From: Bacillota bacterium
Lineage (GTDB): Bacteria; Bacillota_A; Clostridia; Lachnospirales; Lachnospiraceae
Direction: 5' to 3'
DNA: 64,000 nucleotides
Assembly: GCA_023443625.1 (NCBI GenBank)
Contig: JAEZTQ010000036.1
Coordinates: 23,817-87,816, forward strand
The notes under the pieces were generated by a model that saw only the letters and a list, made by a program, of their open reading frames with translations, was not told the DNA's origin and did no database searches. Both the position numbers and the translations under genes were made by a program. Each line of letters begins with the position of its first letter. The first letter of the stretch is position 1. This document shows positions 7,944 to 16,108 of this stretch, piece by piece.

Positions 7944-8312
7944 TTAGGTTCTTGTAATTTCACATACGCTAAAGCCTAATTTCTTTTCTGCGAATTCTAC
8001 GATTGCTGTAAGTGCGGCTTCAACTTCGGATACAGTTCCAGTAACGATAAGGGTTCCATTGACACGATCTACAGATCCTAGCTCTACACCAGAGGTTTTC
8101 ATTGCTATGTCACTGGCTATGATTGCAGTATCAAAAGGCGTCATCGTGATGATACCAATAGCAGATTTTATACCCTTAGTTTCAACCCCGACTTTTGCAT
8201 AGAGGCTACTCTCTGGGTTTGCAATAACATGTGCTATGGTTATCTGCTTACCAGGTACAAACTCCTGAATAATCCTTAATTTCTCTTCTCTTAAATTATC
8301 TTGATTACTCAT
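7944..8312 (-). CDS. pduU: BMC shell protein, PduU/EutS type
   Basis: A 122-residue, circularly permuted BMC-domain shell protein. The N-terminal RIIQEFVPGKQITIAHVIANP is characteristic of EutS/PduU, whose N-terminal strands form a small beta-barrel capping the hexamer pore. The remainder (AIGIITMTPFDTAIIASDIA, GTLIVTGTVSEVEAAL) is the BMC fold. It is the last gene of the microcompartment operon, 15 bp after the activase gene, with GGGAGGTAGAG before the ATG. Confidence 0.88.
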   Translation of the reverse strand: MSNQDNLREEKLRIIQEFVPGKQITIAHVIANPESSLYAKVGVETKGIKSAIGIITMTPFDTAIIASDIAMKTSGVELGSVDRVNGTLIVTGTVSEVEAALTAIVEFAEKKLGFSVCEITRT

Positions 8313-8327
8313 CTCTACCTCCCTTTA

Positions 8328-9113
8328 CTACCCGCCAATTTGACATTGTAAACCTGAGGTCTTAGCTACTGCTAATAACTCTTCCATATACTCGTTACTT
8401 AAGGGCTCAATATGGGCCAAGGTATATTCTCGTCCTAATCCTTCATATTTATCTTGTCCTAATCTATGATAGGGCAAGAGATGGATTTCATTCACACCGG
8501 GAAGAGTTTTTGCATAATCTGCTATGGCCTTAATCTCTTCCTTGGTATGATTAAAGGTGGGAATAACGGGAATACGGATAATCAAATTTGCCCCAGTTTC
8601 TGCAATCTTTCTTGCATTCTCTAGCATTACATGATTTGGTCTTCCTGTATATTCTTCATGCTTTTTACTATCCATATGTTTGATATCCATAAGATAATAA
8701 TCCACATAGGGTAGGTATTTTTTAATAATATCAAATTCAGCAAAGCTTGTGGTTTCAATGGCTGTATTGATACCATAATCATGGCAGGCCTTTAGTAAAG
8801 CTACGGCAAACTCTGGCTGATTTAATGCCTCTCCTCCAGAGAGTGTAACGCCTCCGCCTGATCTTCTATAATAGGGGATATCATTTACAATTTCACTCAT
8901 TACTTCGGAAACTGTAACATCCTTACCGATAATCTTAGACTTTCCCTGTACCATCATTGTCTGGATGTCATATTCCTGAGATTCAGGATTACAACACCAA
9001 CGGCAGCGGAGCCTACAGCCTTTTAAGAAAACAATGGTTCGTATTCCTGGACCGTCATGTATGGAAAACCTCTGTATATCAAATATTCTGCCTGTTATGT
9101 TGTTCCCATTCAT
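8328..9113 (-). CDS. Glycyl-radical enzyme activase (radical SAM)
   Basis: This enzyme uses a [4Fe-4S] cluster and S-adenosylmethionine to install the glycyl radical on the dehydratase encoded upstream. The radical-SAM motif CRLRCRWC (CX3CX2C) is near residue 32; SGGGVTLSGGEAL binds SAM. The protein is only about 261 residues and moves from CNPESQEYD to VSEVMSEI with about 20 residues between, so the cysteine-rich 8-iron ferredoxin-like insert found in most non-pyruvate-formate-lyase activases is missing. The ATG at 9113 follows GGAGG; a TTG six bases upstream is too close to that site. A GCTGC...GCAGC hairpin lies just ahead of the ribosome site. Confidence 0.9.
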   Translation of the reverse strand: MNGNNITGRIFDIQRFSIHDGPGIRTIVFLKGCRLRCRWCCNPESQEYDIQTMMVQGKSKIIGKDVTVSEVMSEIVNDIPYYRRSGGGVTLSGGEALNQPEFAVALLKACHDYGINTAIETTSFAEFDIIKKYLPYVDYYLMDIKHMDSKKHEEYTGRPNHVMLENARKIAETGANLIIRIPVIPTFNHTKEEIKAIADYAKTLPGVNEIHLLPYHRLGQDKYEGLGREYTLAHIEPLSNEYMEELLAVAKTSGLQCQIGG

Positions 9114-9399
9114 CTGCAAACCTCCATGCTGCCCCAGAGCAGCTTAATTACTAAGTATACTATCTAGGTTGTAAACTTCAATTTTTCCAAAATCACTTCT
9201 AATTTCTCTACAAACTTTTATCTAAAAGTTTTATCTTTATAAAAAGTTATCTTTATTTAAAAGTGCTTTATTGAAAAATTCTTTATTTGTAACTTCTATT
9301 TTTGCTTTAAAGCCCAAACATCTCTTAAACTTCTTCGTCTAAACTTTTCGAGTTCTAATTCTTCATCCAAACTATTTCCTTTTACAACCCACCTATGGA
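9114..9399 (-). other. AT-rich spacer between dehydratase and activase
   Basis: This 286-bp gap has no open frame. It is very AT-rich with short imperfect repeats of AAAAGTT/AACTTTT near 9216-9262 that could form weak hairpins, plus the GCTGC/GCAGC hairpin before the activase ribosome site. It may set the dehydratase-to-activase expression ratio; that is inference. Confidence 0.4.
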
Positions 9400-11922
9400 C
9401 TAATGCTGCTCCGTTCTTGCAATAATATCATCCTGCAAGGATCTTGATAGGGAAGTAAATAATGCACTATAACCTGCTACACGAACCACTAATGTCTTGT
9501 AATTCTCAGGATTTCTCTGTGCTTCTAGTAAGGTATCTCTACTTACCACATTAAACTGCATATGGCTTCCCTTTTGGTCAAAATAAGCACGTATGAGGGA
9601 AACAAAATTCTCCAACCCTTTTGTACCGCTAAGAGCAGATGGATGGAATTTCTGATTAAATAAGGTACCATTGGATGCAATGTAATGATCAAGTTTTGCT
9701 ACGGAGTTGGCTGCAGCAGTGGGTCCCTTAACGTCCTTGCCTGAGGAAGGAGATACACCATCTGCCACAGGTCTACCTGCAAGTCTACCATCCGGAGTTG
9801 CACCAGTCTGAGCACCCAAGGGAACATTAGCAGATACAGGATATAATCCTGCCTGATAGACACCACCACGAGGGTTTTTAAAGGTTTCTAATGGCTTTGT
9901 ATAGGTATAAGCAACTTCTCTTGCAAATAAGTCAACTTCACGAGTATCGTTACCATACTTAGGTAAGGCTTCGATTAATTCTAAAATCTCATCATATCTT
10001 ATCTTTTCTTGCTCTGTAACTCCACCACCAATGGCTTCTTTATAAATCTTTGCTACATGGTCTTCTGTAATCTTATGTCCAGCCTTATGAAGTTTTAGAA
10101 CAATTTCTTTGGTAATCTCTTCAGCAAGGGAAGGCTCCATACCCTTACCGTAATTGAGGGCTAAGGCTCTCTTAAGTTCCTTCATGGTTACTTTCTTCTC
10201 ATCGTAAACCAGTTTCTTAATAGCATATAGTGAATCTGTCATATTAGCGATTCCAAAGCCTTGAGGGCCAGTGAAGTTATAAATTGCTCCACCCTCTTGT
10301 ACACTCTTGCCTCTACCAATACAATCCTCAATCATACAGGACTCAAAAGGTAGGGGGCATCTTTCTGCATGGGCAACGTCAATGGCATTATCTGCGTTTA
10401 CTAATAGCTCAATCATGTAATTCATTTGCTTCTGATAAGCTTCATAGAACTCCTCAAAGGTAATAAAGCTTTCAACATCACCAGTTTGTATACTGATTTG
10501 CACTCCCTTATCTACACCATTGGAGAATACTAATTCCAAAGGTCTGCACATATTAAAGAATGCAGCATCATGCCAACCGTCGGTCTTACCGGCTTTCTGA
10601 GGTTCCACACAGCCGATAATATTATAATCTCTTGCATCTTCTAAGGTTAATCCCCTGCTTTGCAAGGAAGGAATAATTACTTCATCATTGTAATAAGCCG
10701 GTAAGCCAATACCTGTTCTTGTTAATTTTGCAGCCTTAATTAAGAAATCTTGGGGTGAGCCATTCCATACACGAACGGATAAGGAGGGCTGTGGAAGTCC
10801 CACATGCATGGAAGCTTCAATACTCATATAGGATAAATCATTGGTTACATCAATACCGTCGCTGCTTTGTCCACCAGCAATTAGGTTCTGGAATAGACTA
10901 TATCCTGCAAAACCTTCTGCTGAAGCAAGATCACGGACTTTATTTAAATCATTGAGTTTCACCCAGATACAATCCATAAGCTCTTGGGCGTACTCCTTGG
11001 TAAGCTTTCCACAGTCAAGATCCTTACGATAATAAGGATACATATATTGATCAAAACGTCCTGGAGAGATGGAATGACCGCTGGATTCTACTTGTAATAG
11101 CATCTGCACAAACCAGAAGGATTGACAAGCTTCATAGAAGGACTCAGCACCTTTCTTCGGTACTCTGGCACAATTTTGTGCGATCTGCAACAGCTCCAGC
11201 TTTCTTCGATTATCTGTACACTTTTCTGCTTCTTCCAGTGCTAATAGAGCATAACGACCTGCATAAGTAATGGCTGCGTTACAGCTGATAATTACTGCTT
11301 CTAAGAAGGTTTTACGCTTAACATAATCCATATCCGAAACCAAAAGCTTATCCATGGCTCCTTGTGCCTCTGCAATAATACCTTCATAACCAATCGCAAG
11401 TACCTTATCATAAGCTACGGTTACATGACCTACACCATTATAAAAATAATTACCTGGAGTAAAGATATTATGATCTATTGCCTGCTTTGCTTCCTCTGCC
11501 ATATAAGCAGTCGCCAGCTCACTGGTGGTCTTACCCTTCCAGTATTTGTACACTTCACTTAAGGTTTGCTTTGTCTCCTCTGATATATAGAAAGGATCTG
11601 CACTTCTTGTAGCTAAGGTATCAAATTCACTTTCCAACCATTCATAAGAGAATTCAGGAAACACCTGACATCCTCTGGGAGCTATACTGGCACTTCCCAC
11701 TATTAATTCTTCCTCACGAATAATGATAGGAATATTCTTTAAAATATGTTCAAAAGCCTTTGCACGACGTAATATGATTGGTAAATCCTCTGTTTGCTTA
11801 TAGCTTTCTGTAAGTAAATAAGCTCTGTCGGCTTCAATTTCTGGCATCTTGGCATACAAATCTTCTTTTAGTTTATCAATTCTTGGGCTTTTTGCGATTT
11901 CTTCAATCTTGTATTCTTCCAT
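9400..11922 (-). CDS. B12-independent (glycyl-radical) propanediol dehydratase
   Basis: This is the signature enzyme of the compartment, dehydrating 1,2-propanediol to propionaldehyde without cobalamin. The 840-residue protein has the thiyl-radical cysteine in DYNIIGCVEPQ (Cys438) and the C-terminal glycyl-radical loop VVRVAGYSALF (Gly817). The PFL-type N-terminal domain precedes them. Length and motifs match glycerol/diol dehydratases of the glycyl-radical family; choline-TMA lyases are the nearest alternative, but the aldolase in this operon favours propanediol. GGAGG is seven bases before the ATG. The DeoR regulator lies upstream and the activase downstream after a 286-bp gap. Confidence 0.92.
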   Translation of the reverse strand: MEEYKIEEIAKSPRIDKLKEDLYAKMPEIEADRAYLLTESYKQTEDLPIILRRAKAFEHILKNIPIIIREEELIVGSASIAPRGCQVFPEFSYEWLESEFDTLATRSADPFYISEETKQTLSEVYKYWKGKTTSELATAYMAEEAKQAIDHNIFTPGNYFYNGVGHVTVAYDKVLAIGYEGIIAEAQGAMDKLLVSDMDYVKRKTFLEAVIISCNAAITYAGRYALLALEEAEKCTDNRRKLELLQIAQNCARVPKKGAESFYEACQSFWFVQMLLQVESSGHSISPGRFDQYMYPYYRKDLDCGKLTKEYAQELMDCIWVKLNDLNKVRDLASAEGFAGYSLFQNLIAGGQSSDGIDVTNDLSYMSIEASMHVGLPQPSLSVRVWNGSPQDFLIKAAKLTRTGIGLPAYYNDEVIIPSLQSRGLTLEDARDYNIIGCVEPQKAGKTDGWHDAAFFNMCRPLELVFSNGVDKGVQISIQTGDVESFITFEEFYEAYQKQMNYMIELLVNADNAIDVAHAERCPLPFESCMIEDCIGRGKSVQEGGAIYNFTGPQGFGIANMTDSLYAIKKLVYDEKKVTMKELKRALALNYGKGMEPSLAEEITKEIVLKLHKAGHKITEDHVAKIYKEAIGGGVTEQEKIRYDEILELIEALPKYGNDTREVDLFAREVAYTYTKPLETFKNPRGGVYQAGLYPVSANVPLGAQTGATPDGRLAGRPVADGVSPSSGKDVKGPTAAANSVAKLDHYIASNGTLFNQKFHPSALSGTKGLENFVSLIRAYFDQKGSHMQFNVVSRDTLLEAQRNPENYKTLVVRVAGYSALFTSLSRSLQDDIIARTEQH

Positions 11923-11969
11923 ATTATCCTCCAGTCTACCAAAGCTCTGTTAATTATTAGGGTTATCCT

Positions 11970-12743
11970 CTATTTTTCCTTGTAATGGTTTTCAATACTT
12001 AAAGTACTAAATAAATCCTTCCACTTATCATTTGGTTTTACATCCGTTACCATAATATCAATATCTGATAATTCACCTATTCTGGTAAAAGAGATTTTAT
12101 CAAACTTGGAATTATCCACTGCCAGGATTTTGGTTGCAGCTGAATCTAACATCAGCATCTTAATATGGGCTTCCATCTCATTGGAATCCGTGAGTCCATA
12201 GTCAATATCTATTCCCTTACAGGAGATGATGGTTTTATCTACATGAAAAGACTTAATCATCTTCTCTGCCTGAAGACCTACCAAGGAAAGGGAACCTTCT
12301 TTCATAACACCACCCGTAGATAAGACCTTCCATCCAACCACATCGGACAATTCCAGTAATATTTCTATAGAATTTGTTATAATAGTGAGGTTCTTCTTGT
12401 TCTTTAGACTCTTAGCTATATATACTGCAGTTGAACTGGCATCCAGCATAATATGATCGCCATCTTCTACGATATTATCTATAAGCTCTGCAATATCTTG
12501 CTTATTAGTTACATTCGCCTTCTTTCTCACTGTGTAGGGTAAATCAACATTCACACTATCATTGATAATGGCGCCACCATAGGTTTTCTTAGCGAATCCT
12601 TCTTTTTCCAGTTTTTCCAAATCTCGTCTAATTGTTTCTTCTGTTACCTTGAATTCCTTACTTAAGTCTGCTACAACAACGCGACCTTCTTTTTGAAGAT
12701 TGGATAATATTATATTTCTTCTTTCAATTGCCAGCATCCCCAT
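11970..12743 (-). CDS. DeoR-family transcriptional regulator
   Basis: A 257-residue repressor. The N-terminal winged HTH shows the family signature (LSKEFKVTEETIRRDLEKLE, residues about 25-45, followed by the GGAII hinge). The C-terminal sugar-phosphate sensing domain contains DASSTAVYIAKSL, TNSIEILLEL and ILAVDNSKFDK. Encoded inside the BMC operon, it probably responds to fuculose- or rhamnulose-phosphate or a related intermediate and controls the operon promoter near 22 kb, where repeated ACCACA motifs lie. That assignment is from context. Confidence 0.88.
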   Translation of the reverse strand: MGMLAIERRNIILSNLQKEGRVVVADLSKEFKVTEETIRRDLEKLEKEGFAKKTYGGAIINDSVNVDLPYTVRKKANVTNKQDIAELIDNIVEDGDHIMLDASSTAVYIAKSLKNKKNLTIITNSIEILLELSDVVGWKVLSTGGVMKEGSLSLVGLQAEKMIKSFHVDKTIISCKGIDIDYGLTDSNEMEAHIKMLMLDSAATKILAVDNSKFDKISFTRIGELSDIDIMVTDVKPNDKWKDLFSTLSIENHYKEK

Positions 12744-12836
12744 ACCTACTTTCCATAAGGTAAATTAGTATGACCTTTCGTCATCTAATATTACGATGTT
12801 TTATCGTAACCCCTTTATTTTGATTATGTTTATTCA

Positions 12837-13385
12837 TTATAAAATGCTTTTGCATAATTTATCATCTGGATTAGCAATAATGGAGTAATCTAAAAGCATT
12901 GCGTTATCACCAACGGCTGTCTTTGCCTTTTCAATGGCAGCTTCTACAGCAGCCACTTCTCCTGTTAGCAGCATATATGATTTGCCGCACATTCCTTTAG
13001 CAATTCGTAATTCAATCAACTCTACCTCTGCAGTCTTAGCTGCTTCATCCGCCGCCACGATGATGGAGGCTGCTGAGAAGGTTTCTAATATACCAAGGGC
13101 ATTGATATTCTCTATTTGTGTTGTACCATATATAGCCGGGAAGATTGCTTCATGAGGATTACCAAGGACAAAGCTATCAATCAGCTCTTTTCCATATTTT
13201 GATCTGGCGGCCTCAATGGAAGCATTAATTGCGCTAAGATCACCTCTTAGCAAAATAATGTATTTACCAGGGCATACGGTCTGTGCTTCAATAATATCTA
13301 CCTCTGCTGTCTTTAGCATAGTATCCGCTGCAAGCATTCCCTTTGAAACTGTCTTATATTCAACCATACCAATTGCTTTACTCAT
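12837..13385 (-). CDS. pduT: Tandem-domain BMC shell protein, PduT-like
   Basis: A 182-residue protein made of two fused BMC domains (about residues 4-90 and 95-180), which would assemble as a pseudohexameric trimer. The first domain has Cys38 in QTVCPGKYIIL, placed like the pore cysteine of PduT that holds a [4Fe-4S] cluster for electron passage across the shell. It lies directly after the PduS-like gene on the same transcript, supporting a redox relay between lumen and cytosol. Confidence 0.88.
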   Translation of the reverse strand: MSKAIGMVEYKTVSKGMLAADTMLKTAEVDIIEAQTVCPGKYIILLRGDLSAINASIEAARSKYGKELIDSFVLGNPHEAIFPAIYGTTQIENINALGILETFSAASIIVAADEAAKTAEVELIELRIAKGMCGKSYMLLTGEVAAVEAAIEKAKTAVGDNAMLLDYSIIANPDDKLCKSIL

Positions 13386-13426
13386 AAGCTTACTTACGTC
13401 CTCTCGTCTATATTACCTTTTTCAAT

Positions 13427-14758
13427 TTATTTAGATTTAATGATAATATACGTTTCATTTACTTCTAATACACGACCTGTAATGGAGGCGTGTAAGGGCA
13501 GGGATAATTTACCCTCTGTTGCCTTAGCAATTACTTGCCCCTGTATTACCTCATCACCCTTTTTCACAACAGGGACTCCAGGTACACCGATGTGCTGGCT
13601 TAAAGGAATTCTGACCTGGGCAGGTGTTATCACATAATCCTTAAGGGGAGCCTTCCCATTGTATTCATTTAATCCTAATCTAGCTATTAAGCGCTTCATA
13701 GGTACCGCTCTATATTCTCGCAGGGGGTCAACTTCCTCAGTTCTTACCTCCCTAGGAATAGAAACACCCTTACTCCTTAGTCCCTTCTTATACTGGGTGA
13801 TTAAGGTTCTTGGTGCTAAGCTCTGTGGACATGCAAACATTTCGCATATACCACAGGAACAACAAAACATTGTATTTATAAATGGCTCCAGCTGTGTAGT
13901 TACACCACTTGTTGCAGTTCTCATAAACATATGGGGTGTGATAGGATGTCCTAACAAATGTCTTGGACATAAATCCGAGCACATCTGACATTGACAACAG
14001 GAGGCCATTGCTCTTTTCATATCAATTGATGTATTGACCATCTTTTTTTGTACTACAAAATGATCCTTAGGTAAAACCAATATGGCATTAGTGGTCTTAG
14101 TAATCCTATCATAGGAATTGACTAAAGTCCCTGTCATAGGACCGCCGTTAATATATGCAGGATCTTTAATACTTGCGCCACCTGCCAAAGTAACCACTTC
14201 TTCAACACAGATACCTAGGGGCACTTCTATGGTTTGCGGCTCCTTTACTGCTCCTGCCACAGTGATGTATTTGGTAATTACGGGTTTGTTATTCTCTATG
14301 GCATTATAGATATTCCAAACTGTCTCAACATTAAATACTGCTACACCCATTTCTATAGGGATACTTCCTGGTGGGATTATTTTTTTCGTAGCTTCATAGA
14401 TGAGAACGACCTCATCTCCCATAGGATATACTTCCGGTAAGAGCTTAATTTGTAATTTAGGAAAGGAAATCAAATTAGCCCTAATTGCCTCAACCGTCTT
14501 CTTATAGGCACCCTTAACAGCAATATATACTTCCTCTGTTTCTAATGTCTCTGCCATTAAGCTTAAGGTATACATAATTTCATATGCCTTAGTCTGCAGT
14601 AACTGCTGATGAAGTTTTAAAAGTGGTTCGCATTCTGCACCATTTAATATGATGGTTTTAGCTCTTTTATCCAGTTTGCCATAGGTTGGAAAACCAGCGC
14701 CTCCTGCTCCTGCAACCCCATTTTCTTTGACAATCGTAATCAGTTCCTTAATATCCAT
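13427..14758 (-). CDS. pduS: PduS-like flavin/iron-sulfur protein (RnfC family)
   Basis: A 443-residue RnfC-type electron-transfer protein. The N-terminal GVAGAGGAGFPTYGK is the nucleotide/flavin-binding motif; an SLBB-type region follows; two [4Fe-4S] motifs are CCQCQMCSDLCP (about residue 254) and CCSCGICEMFACP (about residue 297). The C terminus ends in a biotinyl/hybrid-motif-like domain (GDEVIQGQVIAKA). In B12-dependent compartments PduS is called a cobalamin reductase. Here the dehydratase needs no B12, so a role in NAD(H) recycling or in supplying electrons for activation is more likely. Confidence 0.88.
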   Translation of the reverse strand: MDIKELITIVKENGVAGAGGAGFPTYGKLDKRAKTIILNGAECEPLLKLHQQLLQTKAYEIMYTLSLMAETLETEEVYIAVKGAYKKTVEAIRANLISFPKLQIKLLPEVYPMGDEVVLIYEATKKIIPPGSIPIEMGVAVFNVETVWNIYNAIENNKPVITKYITVAGAVKEPQTIEVPLGICVEEVVTLAGGASIKDPAYINGGPMTGTLVNSYDRITKTTNAILVLPKDHFVVQKKMVNTSIDMKRAMASCCQCQMCSDLCPRHLLGHPITPHMFMRTATSGVTTQLEPFINTMFCCSCGICEMFACPQSLAPRTLITQYKKGLRSKGVSIPREVRTEEVDPLREYRAVPMKRLIARLGLNEYNGKAPLKDYVITPAQVRIPLSQHIGVPGVPVVKKGDEVIQGQVIAKATEGKLSLPLHASITGRVLEVNETYIIIKSK

Positions 14759-14786
14759 ACTAACTCTCCATGCTGCCTCTTCATCC

Positions 14787-15053
14787 TTAATCCAATTCAG
14801 TTACATTATCAACAATACCAACGATTGCCGCATCAATAGGTGCATTCTCCATATTGCAGCCGATACGAGCAGCACTTCCTGTAGCCACAAGTACTGTCTC
14901 ACCAATTCCTGCACCCACATTATCCACTGCAACAAAGCGTCCTTTTCCTTCTTCCAGCTTATGAATCGGCTCCACAATCAGGAACTTACTACCTATCAAA
15001 TTATCATTTTTTCTTGTTGCAACAACCGTACCTACTACTTTCCCTACAACCAT
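14787..15053 (-). CDS. BMC-P pentameric vertex protein (EutN/CcmL family)
   Basis: An 88-residue EutN/CcmL/PduN-type protein whose pentamers close the corners of the shell. It shows MVVGKVVGTVVATRK, SKFLIVEPI, FVAVDNVGAGIGETVLVATG and the terminal DAAIVGIVD. The ATG at 15053 is chosen because GGAGGTTAAT immediately precedes it; the frame stays open upstream but without a better site. It sits between pduL and pduS. Confidence 0.9.
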   Translation of the reverse strand: MVVGKVVGTVVATRKNDNLIGSKFLIVEPIHKLEEGKGRFVAVDNVGAGIGETVLVATGSAARIGCNMENAPIDAAIVGIVDNVTELD

Positions 15054-15164
15054 ATTAACCTCCACGTAGCACTCAATTTCTAATGAAATTATTTTGAAGC
15101 TTAGAATGTGCCATCCTCTTTCTAAAACCCTTTGCTCTGAAACAAAAGCCCAGAATATGGCTTC

Positions 15165-15881
15165 TTATTTCATAATGGTTACTTTATGTCCTGTGCAGAT
15201 TCCTGCAGCATTTGCCTCGTCAGTATCAAGATGCATCTCTAAAGTAAAGCTTTCATCCACGCGAATAGTAACATGATTAAAAATAGTGCCACGTTCATTC
15301 TCTGCTTTCACAGATACGATGTCGCCATTCTTGACACCGGCGCCTATGGCATCTTTAGGAGACATATGTATATGTCTTTTGGCTATGATACAGCCTTCCT
15401 TTAAATAAACAACACCCTTGGGTCCTACTAAAGCAATAGGTGCCGATCCCTTGATGTCTCCTGATTCTCTTATGGGTGCTTTCACTCCAAGCTTAATGGA
15501 ATCTGTGGCTGATATTTCAACCTGTGATTGCTTCCGAACAGGACCTAGAACTCTTACATTCTCCATTGCTCTCAGTTTTAGCCCTACGATGGTTACACAT
15601 TCCTGGGCCGCATATTGTCCACCCATAAGTTCCTTTTTCTTTGTCAATTCATATCCAGGTCCAAATAAGGTTTCTACATCTTCCTTAGATAAATGAAGGT
15701 GTCGTGCAGATACTCCTACAGGAACTTCAAAGCCCTTATTAGTTACCGTATCTGTATTCGTCTTTTGCATTTGATTTATGGTCTCTATAACCAACTTATG
15801 AATTAATTCTACTGTTTTATCTTCCAAGAAATTCACCTGCTCTTTATTGTTTTTATCTCTATGTTTGGATAAAGGATTCAT
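15165..15881 (-). CDS. pduL: PduL-type phosphate propanoyltransferase
   Basis: This enzyme converts propionyl-CoA and phosphate to propionyl-phosphate and CoA inside the compartment. The two PduL domains carry the zinc-binding motifs VGVSARHLHLS (about residues 56-66) and IAKRHIHMSP (about residues 166-175). The N-terminal KTVELIHKLVIETINQM is a likely encapsulation helix. The start is uncertain. The ATG at 15881 has AAAGGA eight bases upstream, but both lie in a perfect 23-bp hairpin. A TTG at 15827 preceded by CAGGTG is an alternative that keeps the helix. Confidence 0.88.
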   Translation of the reverse strand: MNPLSKHRDKNNKEQVNFLEDKTVELIHKLVIETINQMQKTNTDTVTNKGFEVPVGVSARHLHLSKEDVETLFGPGYELTKKKELMGGQYAAQECVTIVGLKLRAMENVRVLGPVRKQSQVEISATDSIKLGVKAPIRESGDIKGSAPIALVGPKGVVYLKEGCIIAKRHIHMSPKDAIGAGVKNGDIVSVKAENERGTIFNHVTIRVDESFTLEMHLDTDEANAAGICTGHKVTIMK

Positions 15882-15909
15882 AGCCTGAATCCTTTATCCA
15901 AACATAGAG
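15857..15909 (-). promoter_or_regulatory. Perfect 23-bp hairpin at the pduL start codon
   Basis: Bases 15857-15879 are exactly complementary to 15887-15909 with a 7-nt loop. In the transcript one arm contains AAAGGA, the likely ribosome site of pduL, and the AUG falls at the edge of the loop. There is no T-run, so it is not an obvious terminator. It may control pduL translation or be an RNase-processing or stability element. Confidence 0.7.
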
Positions 15910-16108
15910 TTATGAATTATCCAACGTAATCTTTAAACCAAATTCCCACACTGATGTTATTGTAGGTAGAGAAACTGGTGGGAATTTGGCTGTCTCCGGT
16001 ACATATTCACCGGTTACTTATCACGTTGATGAAAATAATTAACATAAAACTATGTTGTGAAGTACGACTCTATAATCTTCTACACCATTACTTTAGCTTC
16101 GCTTATTA
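15910..16108 (-). ncRNA. Structured leader upstream of pduL
   Basis: The 199 bp between a shell gene and the pduL hairpin contain no frame but several nested complements. These are CAACGT at 15922 with ACGTTG near 16022, a 12-bp perfect pair 15938-15949/15978-15989 (CCAAATTCCCAC), and 15996-16013 (CCGGT/ACCGG). Together they suggest a folded RNA domain inside the operon. I do not recognise a known riboswitch class. Confidence 0.4.

Noticed and set aside
7733..7979. Plus-strand frames of repeating Val-Phe and Leu-Tyr
   Set aside because: They are artefacts of the TTTGTA and GTTGTTATT simple repeats.
10755..11562. Plus-strand frames inside the dehydratase gene
   Set aside because: They are short antisense shadows of a strongly supported glycyl-radical enzyme gene.
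15910..16108. Cobalamin riboswitch
   Set aside because: Some pieces (GCCAAATTCCCACC) recall it, but the conserved B12-box and core strings are not present.
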